Shown: in pieces, positions 47,701 to 61,110 of the stretch
Layout: each line of letters opens with the position of its first letter
Numbering within the stretch: the stretch's first letter is position 1
NCBI GenBank assembly: GCA_015501075.1
Contig: JADNYJ010000031.1
Span: forward strand, 1 to 64,000
Length of the DNA: 64,000 bases
Origin: Gymnopilus junonius
Lineage: Eukaryota; Basidiomycota; Agaricomycetes; Agaricales; Galerinaceae
Direction of reading: 5' to 3'
The notes under the pieces: generated by a model
What the model saw: the letters and a program-made list of their open reading frames with translations, nothing else
Told to the model about the DNA's origin: nothing
Database searches by the model: none
Position numbers and translations under genes: made by a program

Positions 47701-49794
47701 GACACTAGTACCCCGGTTGGACTGTTGTCCGACTAATGGGACGACTTATACATTTCCTTGTGTTCTGATGGTTAGCAGTTGCCTATGTCCTGATCTACTA
47801 TCTTTGCCCCTGGGAACTTACTTACGAGTGCTTGGCTGAATTAATTCAGCCAGCTGTCTTGCTGTCGTCACTTGCGCATTTACCCATTACTCACTGCTAG
47901 TCTATCCTCTTAATCTCCACCTCCGGCGGATTTCATGAATGCTTTTTAATTTATATCACTTTTCCCAGCTTTATCGTACCGTGGTTAGGCTTCTCTGAAA
48001 AACTCTTGTGCAATGAACGATCCTGTTCCCAGTATTACGAGAAATTTTGACAATTTCTGCGTCTTTCTGAATTGACTTTTTTTAGATTGGCTTTACGAAA
48101 TCATCGCAACTATGTCGCTGGACGCAATTCGGAGGCGGAGAAAAAAATCGTCAGTGAAATCTCTAATCCTGTATACTATCAAGGTTCTCAATATCAAACC
48201 CTCGGCGAAGCTTGACCTTGGAGCTACTTGTTGCTGATTGATTCGAGCTGTCTAGACTGTAATTCGACAGCATCACCTCAGCCTTTGATTCAGTTCGAAA
48301 TTTTCAATCGACTTATCTCACCCTGAAAGACACGGCATAGATAGATGTTTTTGTCTTTATTGCTTTTCTGGTATCCCTTTGATGGCAGGCCTCATCGCGG
48401 CCGCACTGGTCGCGCCTACGCCAGGCTTATCTAGGTTTTGAATGCGGCCCACTTGCCCATTTTCTATAAGTGCTCTGCTATACTCCAGATGACGATATTG
48501 CGAGTGCCTTTCATCAACGGATGTGTAATAATTGCGTTCATTGGCGTTTCCGGTTATATTGCAAGCTCCTCCTGGCAGATCTATATATCCGTTTGCCTCC
48601 TTTTTTATTCTTCGATACCTTGGATGCCAGCTGAGAAACGAGCTTATTCGAGCCAGGCTCGTTTCCAGAAACAAGAACCTCTCGAGGACTCACTGGCTTG
48701 TAACAGACAACCAAGTCTAGGTGAGTACTGGAATTCGGGGCACTCATCCTGACACCTACGAGAACTGCGCTCCGTGGACAAAGAGCATTGCAGACAAGAT
48801 ATCCTCGTTCATGTACGAAACTTGCTAAATGGGAAACATCAAAGCACGCAGCACATGCGGGCACGTCGATAATAATAATAGTTCATCACCTATGACTGAC
48901 GTTCCAGTGCCATAGGTCATTAGAGATACTTTCGGCGTTGCCTTTCCGAGTTCGCAGGTGGGACGGTGTCCTCATGAGTGGTGTTAATGAGGTTCCGAGA
49001 ACGAGGGAGACGGTCCGGCAGGTACCGTTGTACCGTCATCGCTGCTACTTGGAGATTGTGCTTCCATGTCTACTCAGAGTATTGAATCGAGGCTTGAGTG
49101 TTCGGTCGCTGAAATTATCCACCGTACAACCCGAGCTGATGTCACTATTTATCGTTATACGATGTGAAAGTATGTAAGAACGCGATTCAGGAGAAGGAAT
49201 TGGAGTAGATAAAGTCATTTGAAGCTTCGTCACTGACCAGACTGCGGAGCTATTGATAGGTTATTATGGTGCCAGTACCTACACAGGGGGACGGGAGGCG
49301 ATATTGCTAGCTATGATATTAACGGGGATGTGCAAATGCACATGTAAATAATAATTGAAAAGTTTATGGATCCCTGATTGATAGAGAAAATTTAGAAGTC
49401 TTACGGCATTTCATTCAATTTAACCAAACAGCTATATGTAATGGCGGGCTTTATAGTAGGCGCTAACCAAATTAGTATTGAGATTGTAGTTGAATTTAAG
49501 TCGATAAATTCACACCAGGAAGTCCGTGCAATCATGATTTAATATGCGTGAAAGTAAATACGTGAGATAATCGTACAATTACAAGCCCCGGAGAGTTGTG
49601 AAGAATGGAAAAGGCGGGATAAACAAAATGGGAACCACACTGCGATGATACGATTACTATCAATCATCTAAAACATTGCCCTACCAAGCCAATCCGCACT
49701 TGAAAGAAGAAAAATTAGACGCAAGTGGGGTGACCTTTCCCACCAACACAACAACCCGTCAACAGTCCAACCATTAAGAGAAAGGAATTGGAAA
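44773..49794. other. Five-kilobase gene-poor region
   Basis: No protein family is recognised on either strand. The first 1.5 kb (44900-46250) is strongly pyrimidine-rich on the plus strand, with T runs at 44941-44950, 45671-45680 and others, and gives frames of low-complexity Ser/Phe/Leu composition. From 46250 to 49250 many frames of 60-140 codons occur but none has a family motif or a consistent exon chain. 49250-49790 is AT-rich. The region may hold long untranslated regions or non-coding transcripts. Confidence 0.45.
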
Positions 49795-51735
49795 TTAGAC
49801 CTTGATCTCCTCGTGGAAAGAGTCAGAAGTCTTCTCGTCCTTCAATTTTTCAGCGTCGGTCTGGAGAGCGACGGCAGCGAGTTGTTCTACAGCGTCCTCG
49901 CCATCGAACAAGGCAGCAGTCTCTTCAAGAGTTCTGTTCTTGGTCTCAACGACGACTGGGAAGGAAAAGGTCAGACGGGGAGGCTACAACAAGATGTAAA
50001 GTATACGCACATAGGTAGCAGAAAATACCCTCGAAAACGAGCCAAACAACGTAGACAATGTAGTATTTCCATGCAATTTTCTCTGTATACCGCATTAGTC
50101 TATCAGAAAGCTTCTATAACGAAATAGAACGTACTCAAGGCAATGGGGTTGATATATTGATTGAAGATCAGGGACAGAGAAATGGCGAAGTTGAAGACGG
50201 TGAAACCCTTGGCACGAATCTGGTACGGGAGAATCTCGACGGAGTATGAGACGATGAGAGGAGTGAATGCGAGATCGTACGACGCGTAGTATAGGAAAAT
50301 GAAAGCAATGACAGCATGAGCAGCAGACTTGTTTCCGGTGTTAGCGTAGACAGCAGAGCAGGCTGTCTGCATGGTGAAGAAGACAATCATGCCTGCTATG
50401 GAAACCATAAAGAGGAGGCGACGTCCAGCCTTGTCGACAAGCGAGGAAGCAAACAGAGCCCAGGCCAAGTTCCAAATTTGGAGGATACCGTTGATGAGGA
50501 GTTGGATGGTGGGGTCGGTGATACCAATAGTATCGAAGACCTTGTTGAGGTAGTAGGAGACAAGACCATTACCGGACCATTGGGAGAAGAAGGCAATGGC
50601 AATGATGATCCTCATGCGCTTCCTGTTTCCGGGAGTGGCGAACAGGGTTTTCCAGCCGACGGTGCTTTCAATCTGACGGTCTAGCTCAATGGCAGCCTTA
50701 ATCTCTTCGAATTCGTACTTGACGAGGGGATCATCTTCATTGCCGTCAGCATGATAGTAAGCGAGAATCTTCAACGCTTCATCAGGGCGATTCTTGCTGA
50801 CCAACCAGCGAGGGGATTCCGGCACAAAGAAAATAAGGAAGACCTGTAAAATTGAAGGCAGACCCTGGAGGAGAGATGGGAGGCGCCACGCCCAAGTACT
50901 CTGGATCTTGAAGGAGCCGAAAGTAGTCCACGCAGCGCTACAGAACGTTGTCAACATATTGGAAGGCGCCCGCAACTAAAAATAGACGTACATGATGGCG
51001 CCGGAGTACCAAAGAGAGTTGTAGGTGGAGGTCAACTGGGCACGATATTTTGGATAAGAAATTTCTGTGACCAGCAAGGGAGCAGCTCCGGCAGCAAAGG
51101 TGAGACCAAAACCGATAAGGAAGCTATAGGGATGAGCTTAAGAATTGTTCCGCCGACCTGAGAAATCATGTACATACCGGGCACCAATGAACATTCCAAC
51201 TGACTGAGCCGCCGTTTGAAGCGCTGTGGCTACGCACATTATGGAAGCGCCGATGAAAATGGCTTTGCGACGACCGAGGAGATCCGCGAGGTAAGGAGAA
51301 ATGGGGTACGCGGCCAAACTTCCAATGTTCTAAATCCACTATCTATGAGAAGTGAAGGATTAATGAATTTAATATACTCACTTGAATGGCATTCAGTAAG
51401 CCAAGTCTTCCGCCCGTGGGGTTATTGAAGAAGTTCTCCCACTGGTCAAGGGATTGCAACCCATTCATCATACTGCCGTCGTAACCATTGGTAGACGAAG
51501 TGATGAGGCTGCGAGAAATTATCAGACTGCAGAAGGTCTGTAAATCAAGTCGTAGACTCACAGAAGCAAAATCCAGAGGTTGAGGAAGATAATCCTATCC
51601 AAACGGTAAGCTGGGTAGGCTGAAAAGAAGGAGGGCGGCGACTTACCGTTTGTTGTTGTACCACTTTCTGTTGGGGTCAATGAGGTGACTGTACGCAGCG
51701 GTAGTGCCCTGGTTAACAACAGCTCCACCACCCAT
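49795..51735 (-). CDS. MFS sugar transporter (hexose/lactose permease-like)
   Basis: A plasma-membrane proton-linked sugar porter is expected. Eight in-phase exons on the minus strand are 51735-51647, 51594-51562, 51508-51382, 51329-51178, 51123-50992, 50937-50135, 50082-50011 and 49955-49795, giving 522 residues. Sugar-porter marks are present: GYDGSMMNG in helix 1, the ADLLGRRKA loop 2-3 motif, PESPRWLV at the end of helix 6, the long central loop, a helix 7 segment WSGNGLVSYYLNKVF, DKAGRRLLF in loop 8-9 and VETKNRTLEE after the last helix. The QFSQW-type helix 7 and the absence of QLS suggest the fungal lactose/xylose/galacturonate group rather than high-affinity glucose carriers; the substrate is not fixed by sequence alone. 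All introns are 52-55 bases with good borders. Confidence 0.92.
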
Positions 51736-52762
51736 TGTGAACTGGTAGATGAAAGGAGGAGTGGAAACGGATGGGTCGAGAAAGCAAAAGCGAGGAGTAT
51801 TTATAACAGCGTGGGTTCGTTACTCGACGATATGGGAATGCTCAGATGACCAAATTTCTCCAGAGGTACGCCGTCTTCTATTCTGCAACCTTCTTGGATG
51901 TTGGGTCTCCATCGCATGTGGAAATGGCTTTGTGCAAACAGATGTACTTTCCGTTTACGGCCTTTAACCGGCTCTCACGGTTAGATTCAACGGCACTAAT
52001 TTTGGCCTTCATTTTGATTTGCTCGTGTCAACTGTAGTTTCTGAAGTGAGATAGACGATCTATCTTTGCTTTCAGCTCTTCTTTTCCTCAGGACATCAAT
52101 AGTACCCCACAGAAGAACAGAACAAGTTCATCAACAAATACCCCGCAGGATACCTAGGCACCTTTAAGCGTCGCGGTTCACTTTAGCCCTGGAACATGCC
52201 AACCAAGTTTCAACGAGATTTCTCCAGTCTGAGGCGGGGTATGGGTGGGCGGGTTCCTTGATCGGAAAGTGAGATTCGGAGCCTGTGCCATAACCCCAGG
52301 AGCCCCAGCCAGTTGACCACGCTTGACAGATGCCAGGTGGTCCCAAGCCAAGTCCGGGCCCATCTCCCCAGACCCTGAAATAGCACCGATCACCACCATC
52401 AGCACCATCCGGTCTGGTATGTATGCAATTAGTCGCGTTTCAACAGGTTTCAGCGTTGATTACAACCAAAGGTTTCTCCGTGTATATACGTTACATTTTT
52501 GACCGAGATAATGCAGTGGACCAGTGGCAATCGACTAGGTTTTGGTTTAGCCATCTATCTTGCGCTTCGCGACATCATACGCGTTATTAGGTGTGCTTCG
52601 TCCAGAGTCAAAACCTCGGATATCAAACGGACAAAATAATAAGCTTGGCTGGTACCATCATCTAACAATTAAGAAATATGATACATCCTTGTAAGAATAG
52701 ACCGAAGAGAAGACAGGAAAAATCAAGGAAAAATACGTCTGACGACGAGACTAAAACGCTCG
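51736..52762. other. Intergenic region between the transporter and ATG11
   Basis: No gene is recognised. It includes the promoter of the minus-strand transporter (51736 onward) and the 3' flank of ATG11. Short frames at 51749-52037 and 52164-52408 lack family features. Confidence 0.45.
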
Positions 52763-55700
52763 TCAAAATCGTTTAAGCAGTTCACGAGCTGACGGCGAGG
52801 AATTCGGAATTTCTGGTATAGGCGCTTCACGTTCAAGGCCATCGCCAGAGGCCTCAGCGGTGGGTGTCAAATTACCAACCTCTGTCTTCTTTTTGCGGCC
52901 AAACGACATGCCCCAGCTATTAGCCAGGTTGGTCAAAGTACTTGTAGTTGAGATTGGAGGCCTAGATGGGACAATTGTGGCTGCAACAACAGTGCTCTGA
53001 GAGGATGTAGGTGCGAGGGGGGAGGGTCTAATAGCCTGATGAGAAGACGTTCGCCTCCTGTGGTTACTAAGTTGACTGTTAAGAACATTTGTCATAGCAT
53101 CTGAGATATTTTCCTCTGGAGGTGTAGGTGTAGATGTTACTGGAGATCTAAATGGATTGTCGGTGATAGAAGACGGTGAAGCCGCAATGGCTTGCTCTGT
53201 CAGTGCGGTGGTGGCAGATGCCTTCGGCTGAGAAGACATTACGGTGCCAAGAGCAGGAATCCGACCTACGGAAAATCTAGAGGTCGTCGACAATCGAGAA
53301 GCACGAGATCCAGGTCGTAAAGGCGACGGCATGCTCGGTGTATTGGTCGTTGTGTTATTGTTAGCATTAGGACTGACATTTTGCGGTGCCGGAATCGAGG
53401 CAGACGGAGACGATGGCGGAGGAGGTATAGGAGGTGATGGACTTCGAATTTCAGGGGCAAGGGATAGAGTCGATAGAGCTGACTGAGTATCTGTAGGAGG
53501 TTCCGTGGCAGCATCCGGAGCCGGTGAAGCCTGGGCCAGTAAACGCGAGAGAGATGAAGGGCGTGCTGTAGGTGAACTGTTCGACCTTTGCCGGGCTGGA
53601 AATAGATGAGAGTTTGGGGGATGAGTTACTAAGAAAGTATCCTCGACTTCCGCTTCAGGCGGACCCGGGGGCAGAGTAGGAGGACTGAGTCTCGAAGGTC
53701 CTGTAGGAAAGATTTCCTTTGAAGTCCCACTGTCCCCACCGGAAGCTTTCTTGGAGGACAACCGCCGTTTATTGTGGCTTGGCTGAGTCCAGTCCTCCAC
53801 CTCCAAAAGGTAATACTTCACACCATCTCCAAGCCCATATGGGTTACTGGTCGGGTCCTATCAAAGCACAAAATTGAATGAATAAATTGAGCAAGGCGGA
53901 AGAACGTCGTATCATGATCAGGAACAAACCTTTTGGTCAACAACGCGTTCGGTAATTGACGTTATCCTCGCCACAATCCATTCTCTCGTCTTCAATTGCT
54001 CAGCCAGATGACCCGTAGCTTGCAAGAAGTAATGGGGAAAAGAGACTGAAAGACGGAGAGTACGTCAGGACAAACTTCGGATCATTGCACACAAAAGATA
54101 TCATTTTACGCACCATTGAAAGCCGCCCAAGGTTTGCTAACCGAGTTCCGAGTAGGCAGAAACAGCGCCAGATCTCCTTTAGCAAAATTTCTAAACGAGA
54201 TTTTTCCTTTTGCGCGATCTCTATACTCCTTGCATTGTTTTTGCCACTTGCGAATGGTCGAGCCCGTCTTGTTGACGGCTTCCAAGAAATGATCATGGTC
54301 GAATTCTCTAAGTGTATCTAGAGCTGAAGTCGGATCAGAGGGGTCGATGGGCTCAGGCTCATCCGGCTGCCCAATGATATTATGTCGACCTCCAGAGAGC
54401 GAGAAAGCCGACTCTGCCAAATTATTTCCTGCATGGCGAGCGGAACTTGGATGGGAGGACATCGCTTGCGCAACATGCAACGCCTTGACGTGTGAATTCC
54501 GGAAGTTTATGGCGACATCAAGAATCTGGGCAGTGAGTCGGTTACTGTTCTCTATTCGTTGTTCAAAGTCGTGCTGTGAAGCGCGGCCAGCCTTGATATC
54601 GTCTCGGAGAACTTGTATCGTCGTCCGCGCCGCTTTGAGTTCAAGTTCGACGCGTAGGAGTTCTTGACGGAGGCCATTAGCATCTGCATTTGCGACCTCC
54701 AGATCACCGCGGAGGTCCTTTAATTCTAACTCCTTGTGCTCCAACACGGCCTGAAGTTCAGAGAATTGGCGATCGAGAACGGCGCGGTCAACGTTGGCCT
54801 CTGCGATATGATCGCGCAGCCTCCTGTCATGCTCAGAGAGCTGATCTCTCAACAACTTGTCCTTCTTCTCACTAGCCTCCTTCAACTCACGCTGGAGATC
54901 CTCGCCCTCCGACCGCACAGCCTGAATTTGCAGTTCCAGGTCCTCGCCCCTTGCACGAGCCTCTTCTAAATGTCGTAAATTTTTTGCCTGCTCCTCCATC
55001 AGACTTGACACCTTATCCGCATTCCTCTTCTCCAATTGCTTCATCTCCTCAAATTCAGCCTGAACTTGGGAAAGTTCCCCTCGCACTCTCTCAGCCTGTC
55101 TTGTTTGCTCTGTTGCGTCAGCCAGGGCGCGAGCTATCTCAATTCGCTGCTTGGAGATGTCGGCCACCAGCTCAGCGTTCCGCTCCTCCAATATCCGCCG
55201 GGCGACAGCCTCACTCTCCATTTGAGCTCGTACTTGACTGAGCTCGCGCTCTAAGCGCGTTGACCGTTCCTGTTCCAATGCTAGTGAAGAATTAACTTCA
55301 ACGACGGTTGCGCTCAAATTTCGGATCTCGGTCTGCAAACTGGTTTTGTCCTCCTGAAGTTGATGTTCTTGCAGAGCCTTGGCTTCCTGTGTCATCCGGA
55401 GTTCCTCAGCAAGCTCTTGAATAATCTTCTCCTCAGCTTCATTTGCTAGAATAAACAAAAGTAATAAAAGTCATAATTAAGCTTGACATGATTGACTTAG
55501 GAACAGACATATCCGGACTTACAGCGTCTGCGAGATTGCGAGATATGTGACTGCGAAAGCACTGCAATTATCATCAAACATGACTTCATGTAAGCATCGC
55601 GTTTACTCCACAAAATAAAAATCAAGGCCCACATGAACGTTCGGCAATCTTGTCAAAGCCTAATTCCAGATTGTCCATCTTGCTAATCAACTTCTCCAAA

Positions 55701-57950
55701 GCCGTACGGCATTCTCGGACAGCATGGAGCGGGACCGAGTTTGCTGTAGACTCGGCATATTTCTCCAGGTCATCCAGGAGTTGCAATAATGCTACATATG
55801 ATGAAAAATATATTTAGCTTTAGATCCGAAAAGTGAGAATAAAGTTTAAAAAAAGACAGAAAGTTTGCATTCCTCCACTCCGGAGTGGACCATTCTTGAA
55901 CAAAAAAAAATGGAGAGCGGAACATACCATCAACATCGGACCTCTCAAAAGAATACACAAAGTCCATTCCACCATATGGAGAGAAATCAACAGTCGGTAC
56001 AGGATCGTCCATACCACGCGTCTCGAATGGAAGCTGCCCGTGAATTTCACTTCGGTAAACTTGACGACGCTTCCGTTCACTTGCGCTGTAGGTTGCAAGA
56101 AAGAAGACCGTGTCAGAAGACTCTGGATTCCATGGACCCATTGAAGACTCGAGGCACTTACGAGACCTTGGCCATGACTTCCAGGATACTACGTGAACGT
56201 TCGTAGAAGAACCTCGCTGGAAAGGAACAGGATAACTATGAGCTGAACTTTGTCGCAGCTAAAACTCAAAACGAAAGATGGCTCACAAAACTCTTTCCGT
56301 CTCACAATTTCGATGATAGTGGCACCATAAGCATAAAGCATATTATGTAGCCTTTGTATATGAGAGAAGCTGGTCTTCCCTCGAAAGCTCGCAACAAGAG
56401 TGGCCAAGGCTGGAGGAACGTGGACGATGTCGTTGTTCAGAGTAGCAACATGATGCAACATCGTCAGGCAATGCCTGGTGAACAGATTCTAGACTGGCAC
56501 GGTCAGAGCAAGCAATATGAAGGAGATATGGTTTTGCTTACCTTCTTGTGGAAGATTTCTTGCAGTTCGTGTCTATGGGCATTATCAAGGTGTCGTAAAT
56601 CTGACAATAAAAACAGTTGGATAAATAAATATCTCTATACTTCCTTAGGACGAACGAACCTTGCAGTAGTGTGTCGGCATCGGAAGCTGGACCTGAATAA
56701 GAATCAATATCCTAGGATGAACAATGCAGAAGTAAAGTACTTTCAAGAGCCGCTGACGCGTCCGTTATTCGTTCTAGAAGGTCTTGCGATCTTCGAGAGG
56801 AGTTGGTTGCTTCTTCCAGTAAACTGCAGTAGGTTGTCAGACTTGGTGCTGACAATTACAGGGTACTGGAACGTACACAGAATCTGCCAAATTTGACCGT
56901 ATAGAGGCTGTGCCTTCTTTGAGCTTGTTGATTGCCTCTTCGACCTGATTGAAACGAACAGCCAAATCCTCTAAATATACGTTTGCAATCAGTTTGGAAA
57001 CAATGAGGAGGGTAAGTAACGAAACCAACCATGCGTCCTCGCACAGGTATCACCCACCTGCTTCATCTTCTGCTTCGACACATAATCAGCCAGAACACGC
57101 TGCGGATCTCCAGCTTCTATAGCCATCCGCACTGCGGTGGAACAGAATTCCACATGCACAGCAACTTTCGAAAGAAGATCCAAATCCGAGTCCAGTCCTT
57201 CCAACAGAGACATTTGCTTTTCGAGCTCCTTTCGAGCGTTGACAGCGAACTCATCAAAAGTTTCAGATATCCGTAAGATGTGGAAGTCGAGGTTCATGGA
57301 AGCTATTTGCAGAGATTGTTGTTGGAGTGAAAGTGACTGGAGGGTATGTTGAATTTGTTCATGGTGTATCTGCGCCGTTCGAGCATAAGAAGCAGCTAGC
57401 GACGCGTGTCGAATGGGTGGAGTTGTTCCAACATCTAAATAAATGCTTAGAGAAGCCAAACGTAGACAACAAGAAACTTACCTTCAATTGCAGGCTGAAA
57501 TGGTGGTTCAACAAGAAACTGGTTCAGTACGTCTTCAACATTAGACTCGAGGTACTCTTGATTGAAGACAAAGATATACTGCAAAACTCGGATTAGTACT
57601 AGAAGCCGCCATGGCATTCAATGAGGTGAGGTGGCATACCTGGTCTTGAGAGCTGCCAAGATCTCGGATATTACTCGTGATTAGCCTTCTTCCATCCGAT
57701 AGAAAAGCCAGAGCAGCATCTGCTTCAACTCCAATTTCTCGCTGTAAAAAAACCTCGAGGCTTCCGGTTCTGAATTAGGTATCAGTAAAGGCCACGCGTA
57801 GGACATGCTGTATACGAACAATTCGATGTCACGCACAGACGCGTTCACCTAAAGGCAGACAGTCAGAATGAAAGGTAGACTCATCCCGAGGTCATACACC
57901 ATGCTCACTTGGAAAACCTGTCCATCTTCTGCCCGGCAGATCGTGATCAT
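52763..57950 (-). CDS. ATG11: Autophagy scaffold protein Atg11
   Basis: Atg11 links cargo receptors and the Atg1 kinase complex in selective autophagy. Seventeen in-phase exons give 1,375 residues: 57950-57909, 57848-57820, 57769-57640, 57578-57482, 57434-57030, 56970-56877, 56823-56741, 56692-56660, 56600-56542, 56488-56287, 56216-56162, 56085-55928, 55791-55633, 55561-55523, 55445-54114, 54045-53930 and 53857-52763. The N-terminus is ubiquitin-like (VFLQREIGVEADAALAFLSD, FVFNQEYL). The middle has the conserved SFSHIQRLHNMLYAYGATI block and PVPTVDFSPYGGMDF. A long coiled coil follows (about residues 560-860). The Atg11 C-terminal domain (PF10377) has FRNFAKGDLALFLPTRNS, WAAFN and FPHYFLQA, ending at YYLLEVEDW. 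A roughly 350-residue Ser/Pro-rich disordered tail follows. The exon 5 donor GTTGGT is the only unusual site. No lesion is seen. Confidence 0.93.
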
Positions 57951-58880
57951 TCCAAAGTCGTAGAAAATTCAGAGCTGCCCAAATGCGTTAAATAGATGGA
58001 CGATGGTACTTGAAAAAGCAAGTATTGATGTCGTTAATGTTGATTAGAGTTATAGAGACAGTATTCTCTCCAGAGTCGGAGAGATTTGAAGCATTGAGTA
58101 GGACTAGGCCAAAATTAACAAGCAGTTGTTGGACGAAGACCTTTCAGAGTCAGCCTGACCGCGCTCATTATTTGGTCCCGATTTGTGATTGCCCCTATTT
58201 TTAGAAACACGGTAGATGCAGTGCGGGACAACAAAACTTGAGCAGAATATTGGAGATGTGGGATGATAGATCTACGAAAATTATTACAACTTATAAATTT
58301 GAACGCTTTTGGCGTCCGAACAGTACTGAGCAAAGGGACCCAGAATTTCTGCGAGACTTTCAGTTCAACTTTTTCACCCGAGTACTTAAATGCAGTGCCA
58401 GAGATTTCTAGCGGTCTTTTTCATATACTTCCTGGCTTCTTATACAAAGGAATAAAGACAAGCCATTTCACTTGAAGTTTATCCCCGGTGGGTATTTCTT
58501 GAATCACTGTGCAAACTCGGTGTTTAGGCTACACCACGGCTCATGATCAGGTTTGCATGTCGGTACGCTTGTAGTGAGACTAGAGCATGCAGGGCTTCGA
58601 ACCAAACCCGAGCCCGAACTTCACTATCTAAGACTTGGAGCAATGGCACATCCAAGAGCTGACCTCTGCGGGCATTTGAACAGGATGATTGACAGTTCTG
58701 GAGCGAGCGTGAATCAGAGTGGAGTGGAATTCATTGGTACATCTTTAGCACAACTAATAGGGGCATCAAGGAGTCGAGGATACATAACTAGACAAGGGCT
58801 TTGGAATTGATAACGAAAACTTAATGGCATCCCTTTGCGAGATGGAAGTCCACCGACTCAATATCGTATCTGCATTGATG
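57951..58880. other. Promoter region of ATG11 and 3' flank of the next gene
   Basis: AT-rich with no recognisable gene. Short frames at 58010-58810 lack family similarity. Confidence 0.45.
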
Positions 58881-59860
58881 CTAAAGAGAACCATCAATAA
58901 AAACGACCTCAAAAGCGGGATCACTGCACAAACCTAGATATTCCATCCAATACTCTTCAAACTCCGCATAAACAATATCCAACCAACTGCGACAATCCTC
59001 TGAAATCATGACCCTAGGATCCTTCGTCACCACCTTTAGTTCATCCCTTACCACAGAGGCTGCTACCGAGGTATACGCAGGCCTTCCAAAAATGACAATC
59101 TCCAACCGCTCCAGTGCCGGAGACTTGGAGATACATCCTACCTGCTCCACAGCCCAATGTGGGGCCATACTTGACCCATCCAAAATCCGCCTCAAAACGC
59201 GCATAGATGGGTAGCACACTATATCCTGAACTTCGTCATCGCGCATGTATGTCAGCACGCTCGTGAACGCCTTCAAAGTTGGGAGTTGCTTGAGGGCTTG
59301 AGGTCGAAATGAACCATGTACGGGCCCGAGGGTCAGGTACTCGAGCGAGGCAGGCATAGCATGTGTGAACATATACCACTTGGTCTGGTCAAGGTTCAGA
59401 ATAGTCAATTTTTTCACAGATCTGCACAACCAGAGCAATCGGCACAGGATAGTCAGCGGCCAAGTCGTGGACCCATAGGCGAGGTCCCCTTGTTCTGATG
59501 GGGCTTCTCCGATGTACAAGTTGCGAACAAGGGCAAAACGAGATTCTAATAGATCATTGGGTATATCGTGGGTGGACAAAAATTTTGAAAGCTGCGCCGA
59601 GGTCGTCAATTGAACGGAAAAGTAGAGAAGGGGTAACATCCAGGTATGAACTGCTCGGCATATCAAGAGGAAAGATGGGATAGCTGAACTGTCATCGCAA
59701 GCTAACAATAAAACTTGCAAAATCGTTACGAAGAGAATTGTCCGAAAGGTAAATTTCAGCCTACTCTAGAAATCAAGTCAGATGGTGGAGAGTCAATATG
59801 AGAAGAACTAACTTTGCGTATCAGTTCAACTGGGAGCGTATGTTGGTTGTCGTCAGCCAT
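58881..59860 (-). CDS. LRR/F-box-like protein of Agaricomycete type
   Basis: A short first exon (59860-59813) encodes MADDNQHTLPVELIRK, the opening of the F-box-like helix. The second exon (59765 or 59760 down to 58881) encodes ICRAVHTWMLPLLYFSVQLT and a Leu-rich remainder (NLYIGEAPSEQ, CRSVKKLTIL, ASLEYLTLG), as in mushroom F-box/LRR proteins without a known substrate. It is 310 residues if the 59765 acceptor is used. The alternative acceptor at 59760 gives the more family-like AEIYLSDNSLRNDFASFI in another frame. That frame would require a one-base shift near 59700 to reach the rest, so a small indel is possible. Confidence 0.65.
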
Positions 59861-60151
59861 GAATGTTCTTCATGAAGGAAAGGTCAAAAATCATTGACCA
59901 TCAGATCTTCAGAGGCGTACATGATGACTGCATAAATGACACCAAGTGTTACGATCATGGCTAAGCAAATCAAGTGATCTAAGTCACAGAAAACGGGCTC
60001 CTTCGAGGCCCTTTCCTCCTGACGACATTCCTGAGAGAGAAATGGAAGGGCACAACGCTGAAACTTGTACGGTGAGGCGTCTTGACGCAAACCTTCGAAC
60101 TTGAGCGACGTAAAAGGATATATTCCGTATGGAAGCAAGATGTCGGTAGAA
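59861..60151. other. Intergenic spacer between the LRR/F-box-like gene and NDUFB7
   Basis: A 290-base gap. A minus-strand 84-codon frame crosses it without a recognised family. It is probably promoter plus 3' flank. Confidence 0.4.
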
Positions 60152-60702
60152 CTACTCTGATGACTCCTCTGCAGCAGCGAGTTTAAGCTGAGAAAGCTTT
60201 TTCATACGTCGAATGTAACTGTAGGGAGAACAGGTCACGTCATTCAAGAAGAGCAGAGGGCCAGAGGATGACATACTCATCATATTGGCACCTAGAACAC
60301 AAAAACAGAAATAAAATTTGGTATCAAGGTCAACACCCATATGAATTCACTGACTTTTCGTATGTATGACGTTCGTGCTCGCATTCCCATGCTTTATACA
60401 TGTTGTTCTTCCGACAGATGTTCAATGGGATGAGAAGGCTAAGTTGAGGTCGTAGGGTTCGTGAGATGATGTGCAGCAACGTAAAAAGCAGTTTGATAAT
60501 ATAGCGGGTGATTGACGCAACGGAAATGGTTCAAATTGAGCCAGTTTGATGATGAATGGCAACAGGATGAAGTAAACCCAGGTCAATATAGCAAAATTAC
60601 ACAGCGTAAGAAGGCAACATACGCAGAACAAGTATCTCTCCACGCCAATGGAACTCTGTTCGCCTTAAGCTCCTCCTGAGACGCTACCGTCGAGGTCGCC
60701 AT
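60152..60702 (-). CDS. NDUFB7: Mitochondrial complex I subunit NDUFB7 (B18)
   Basis: An accessory subunit of NADH:ubiquinone oxidoreductase on the intermembrane-space side. Four exons (60702-60623, 60438-60355, 60291-60277 and 60218-60152) join in phase to 81 residues, about the family length in fungi. The twin CX9C signature is exact: C25-x9-C35 and C46-x9-C56, with WRDTC, PLN-x-CR, AWECE-x-ERH and KCQYDDY around it. Such CHCH proteins are usually imported and oxidised by the Mia40 relay. The third exon is only 15 bases and the first intron is 184 bases, which explains why no long frame marks this gene. Confidence 0.9.
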
Positions 60703-61110
60703 TTCTATGTTTCGTTGGCTGAAGTCGGGTTGGCGAAAGTAAAGGGCAATATCATCCCACGGGCTCAATTGCAGAGGCCGACGACCTTGAGAACAAATAG
60801 ATGTAAATAGCACAACCACGGAGACTATTTTTACAAGCCCCGTCTTTTCCCCTTGCGGCCCTCCTTTACCACATCACAATTCTCCTCGACAGGGGCAGCT
60901 CTAAGGATGCAGTGAAGCCCTGCAGGTATCTAGTAGTCATTCTCGCACTATTATATTGGAAAGCAAGCGGTTACATAACTTCCGAACAACGACAACCAGA
61001 AGAAAACGAAGGACTTCAAAGCATGAAACAAAATTGCCCAAAAGATAGCTACAAATAAATTACCCAAAAACAAAACCTGCCATCCAAAGGAGACTCAAAT
61101 CGCCCTTTTT
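60703..61110. other. Intergenic spacer
   Basis: Holds the promoter of NDUFB7 and the 3' flank of the kinase gene. No other gene is seen. Confidence 0.45.

Noticed and set aside
48357..48864. Minus-strand frames of about 105 codons
   Set aside because: No conserved motif, no exon partners and no signal sequence; left as unexplained intergenic DNA.
54347..55254. Plus-strand frames inside ATG11
   Set aside because: They are antisense to the coiled-coil exon of ATG11 and reflect its Glu/Leu/Arg codon bias.
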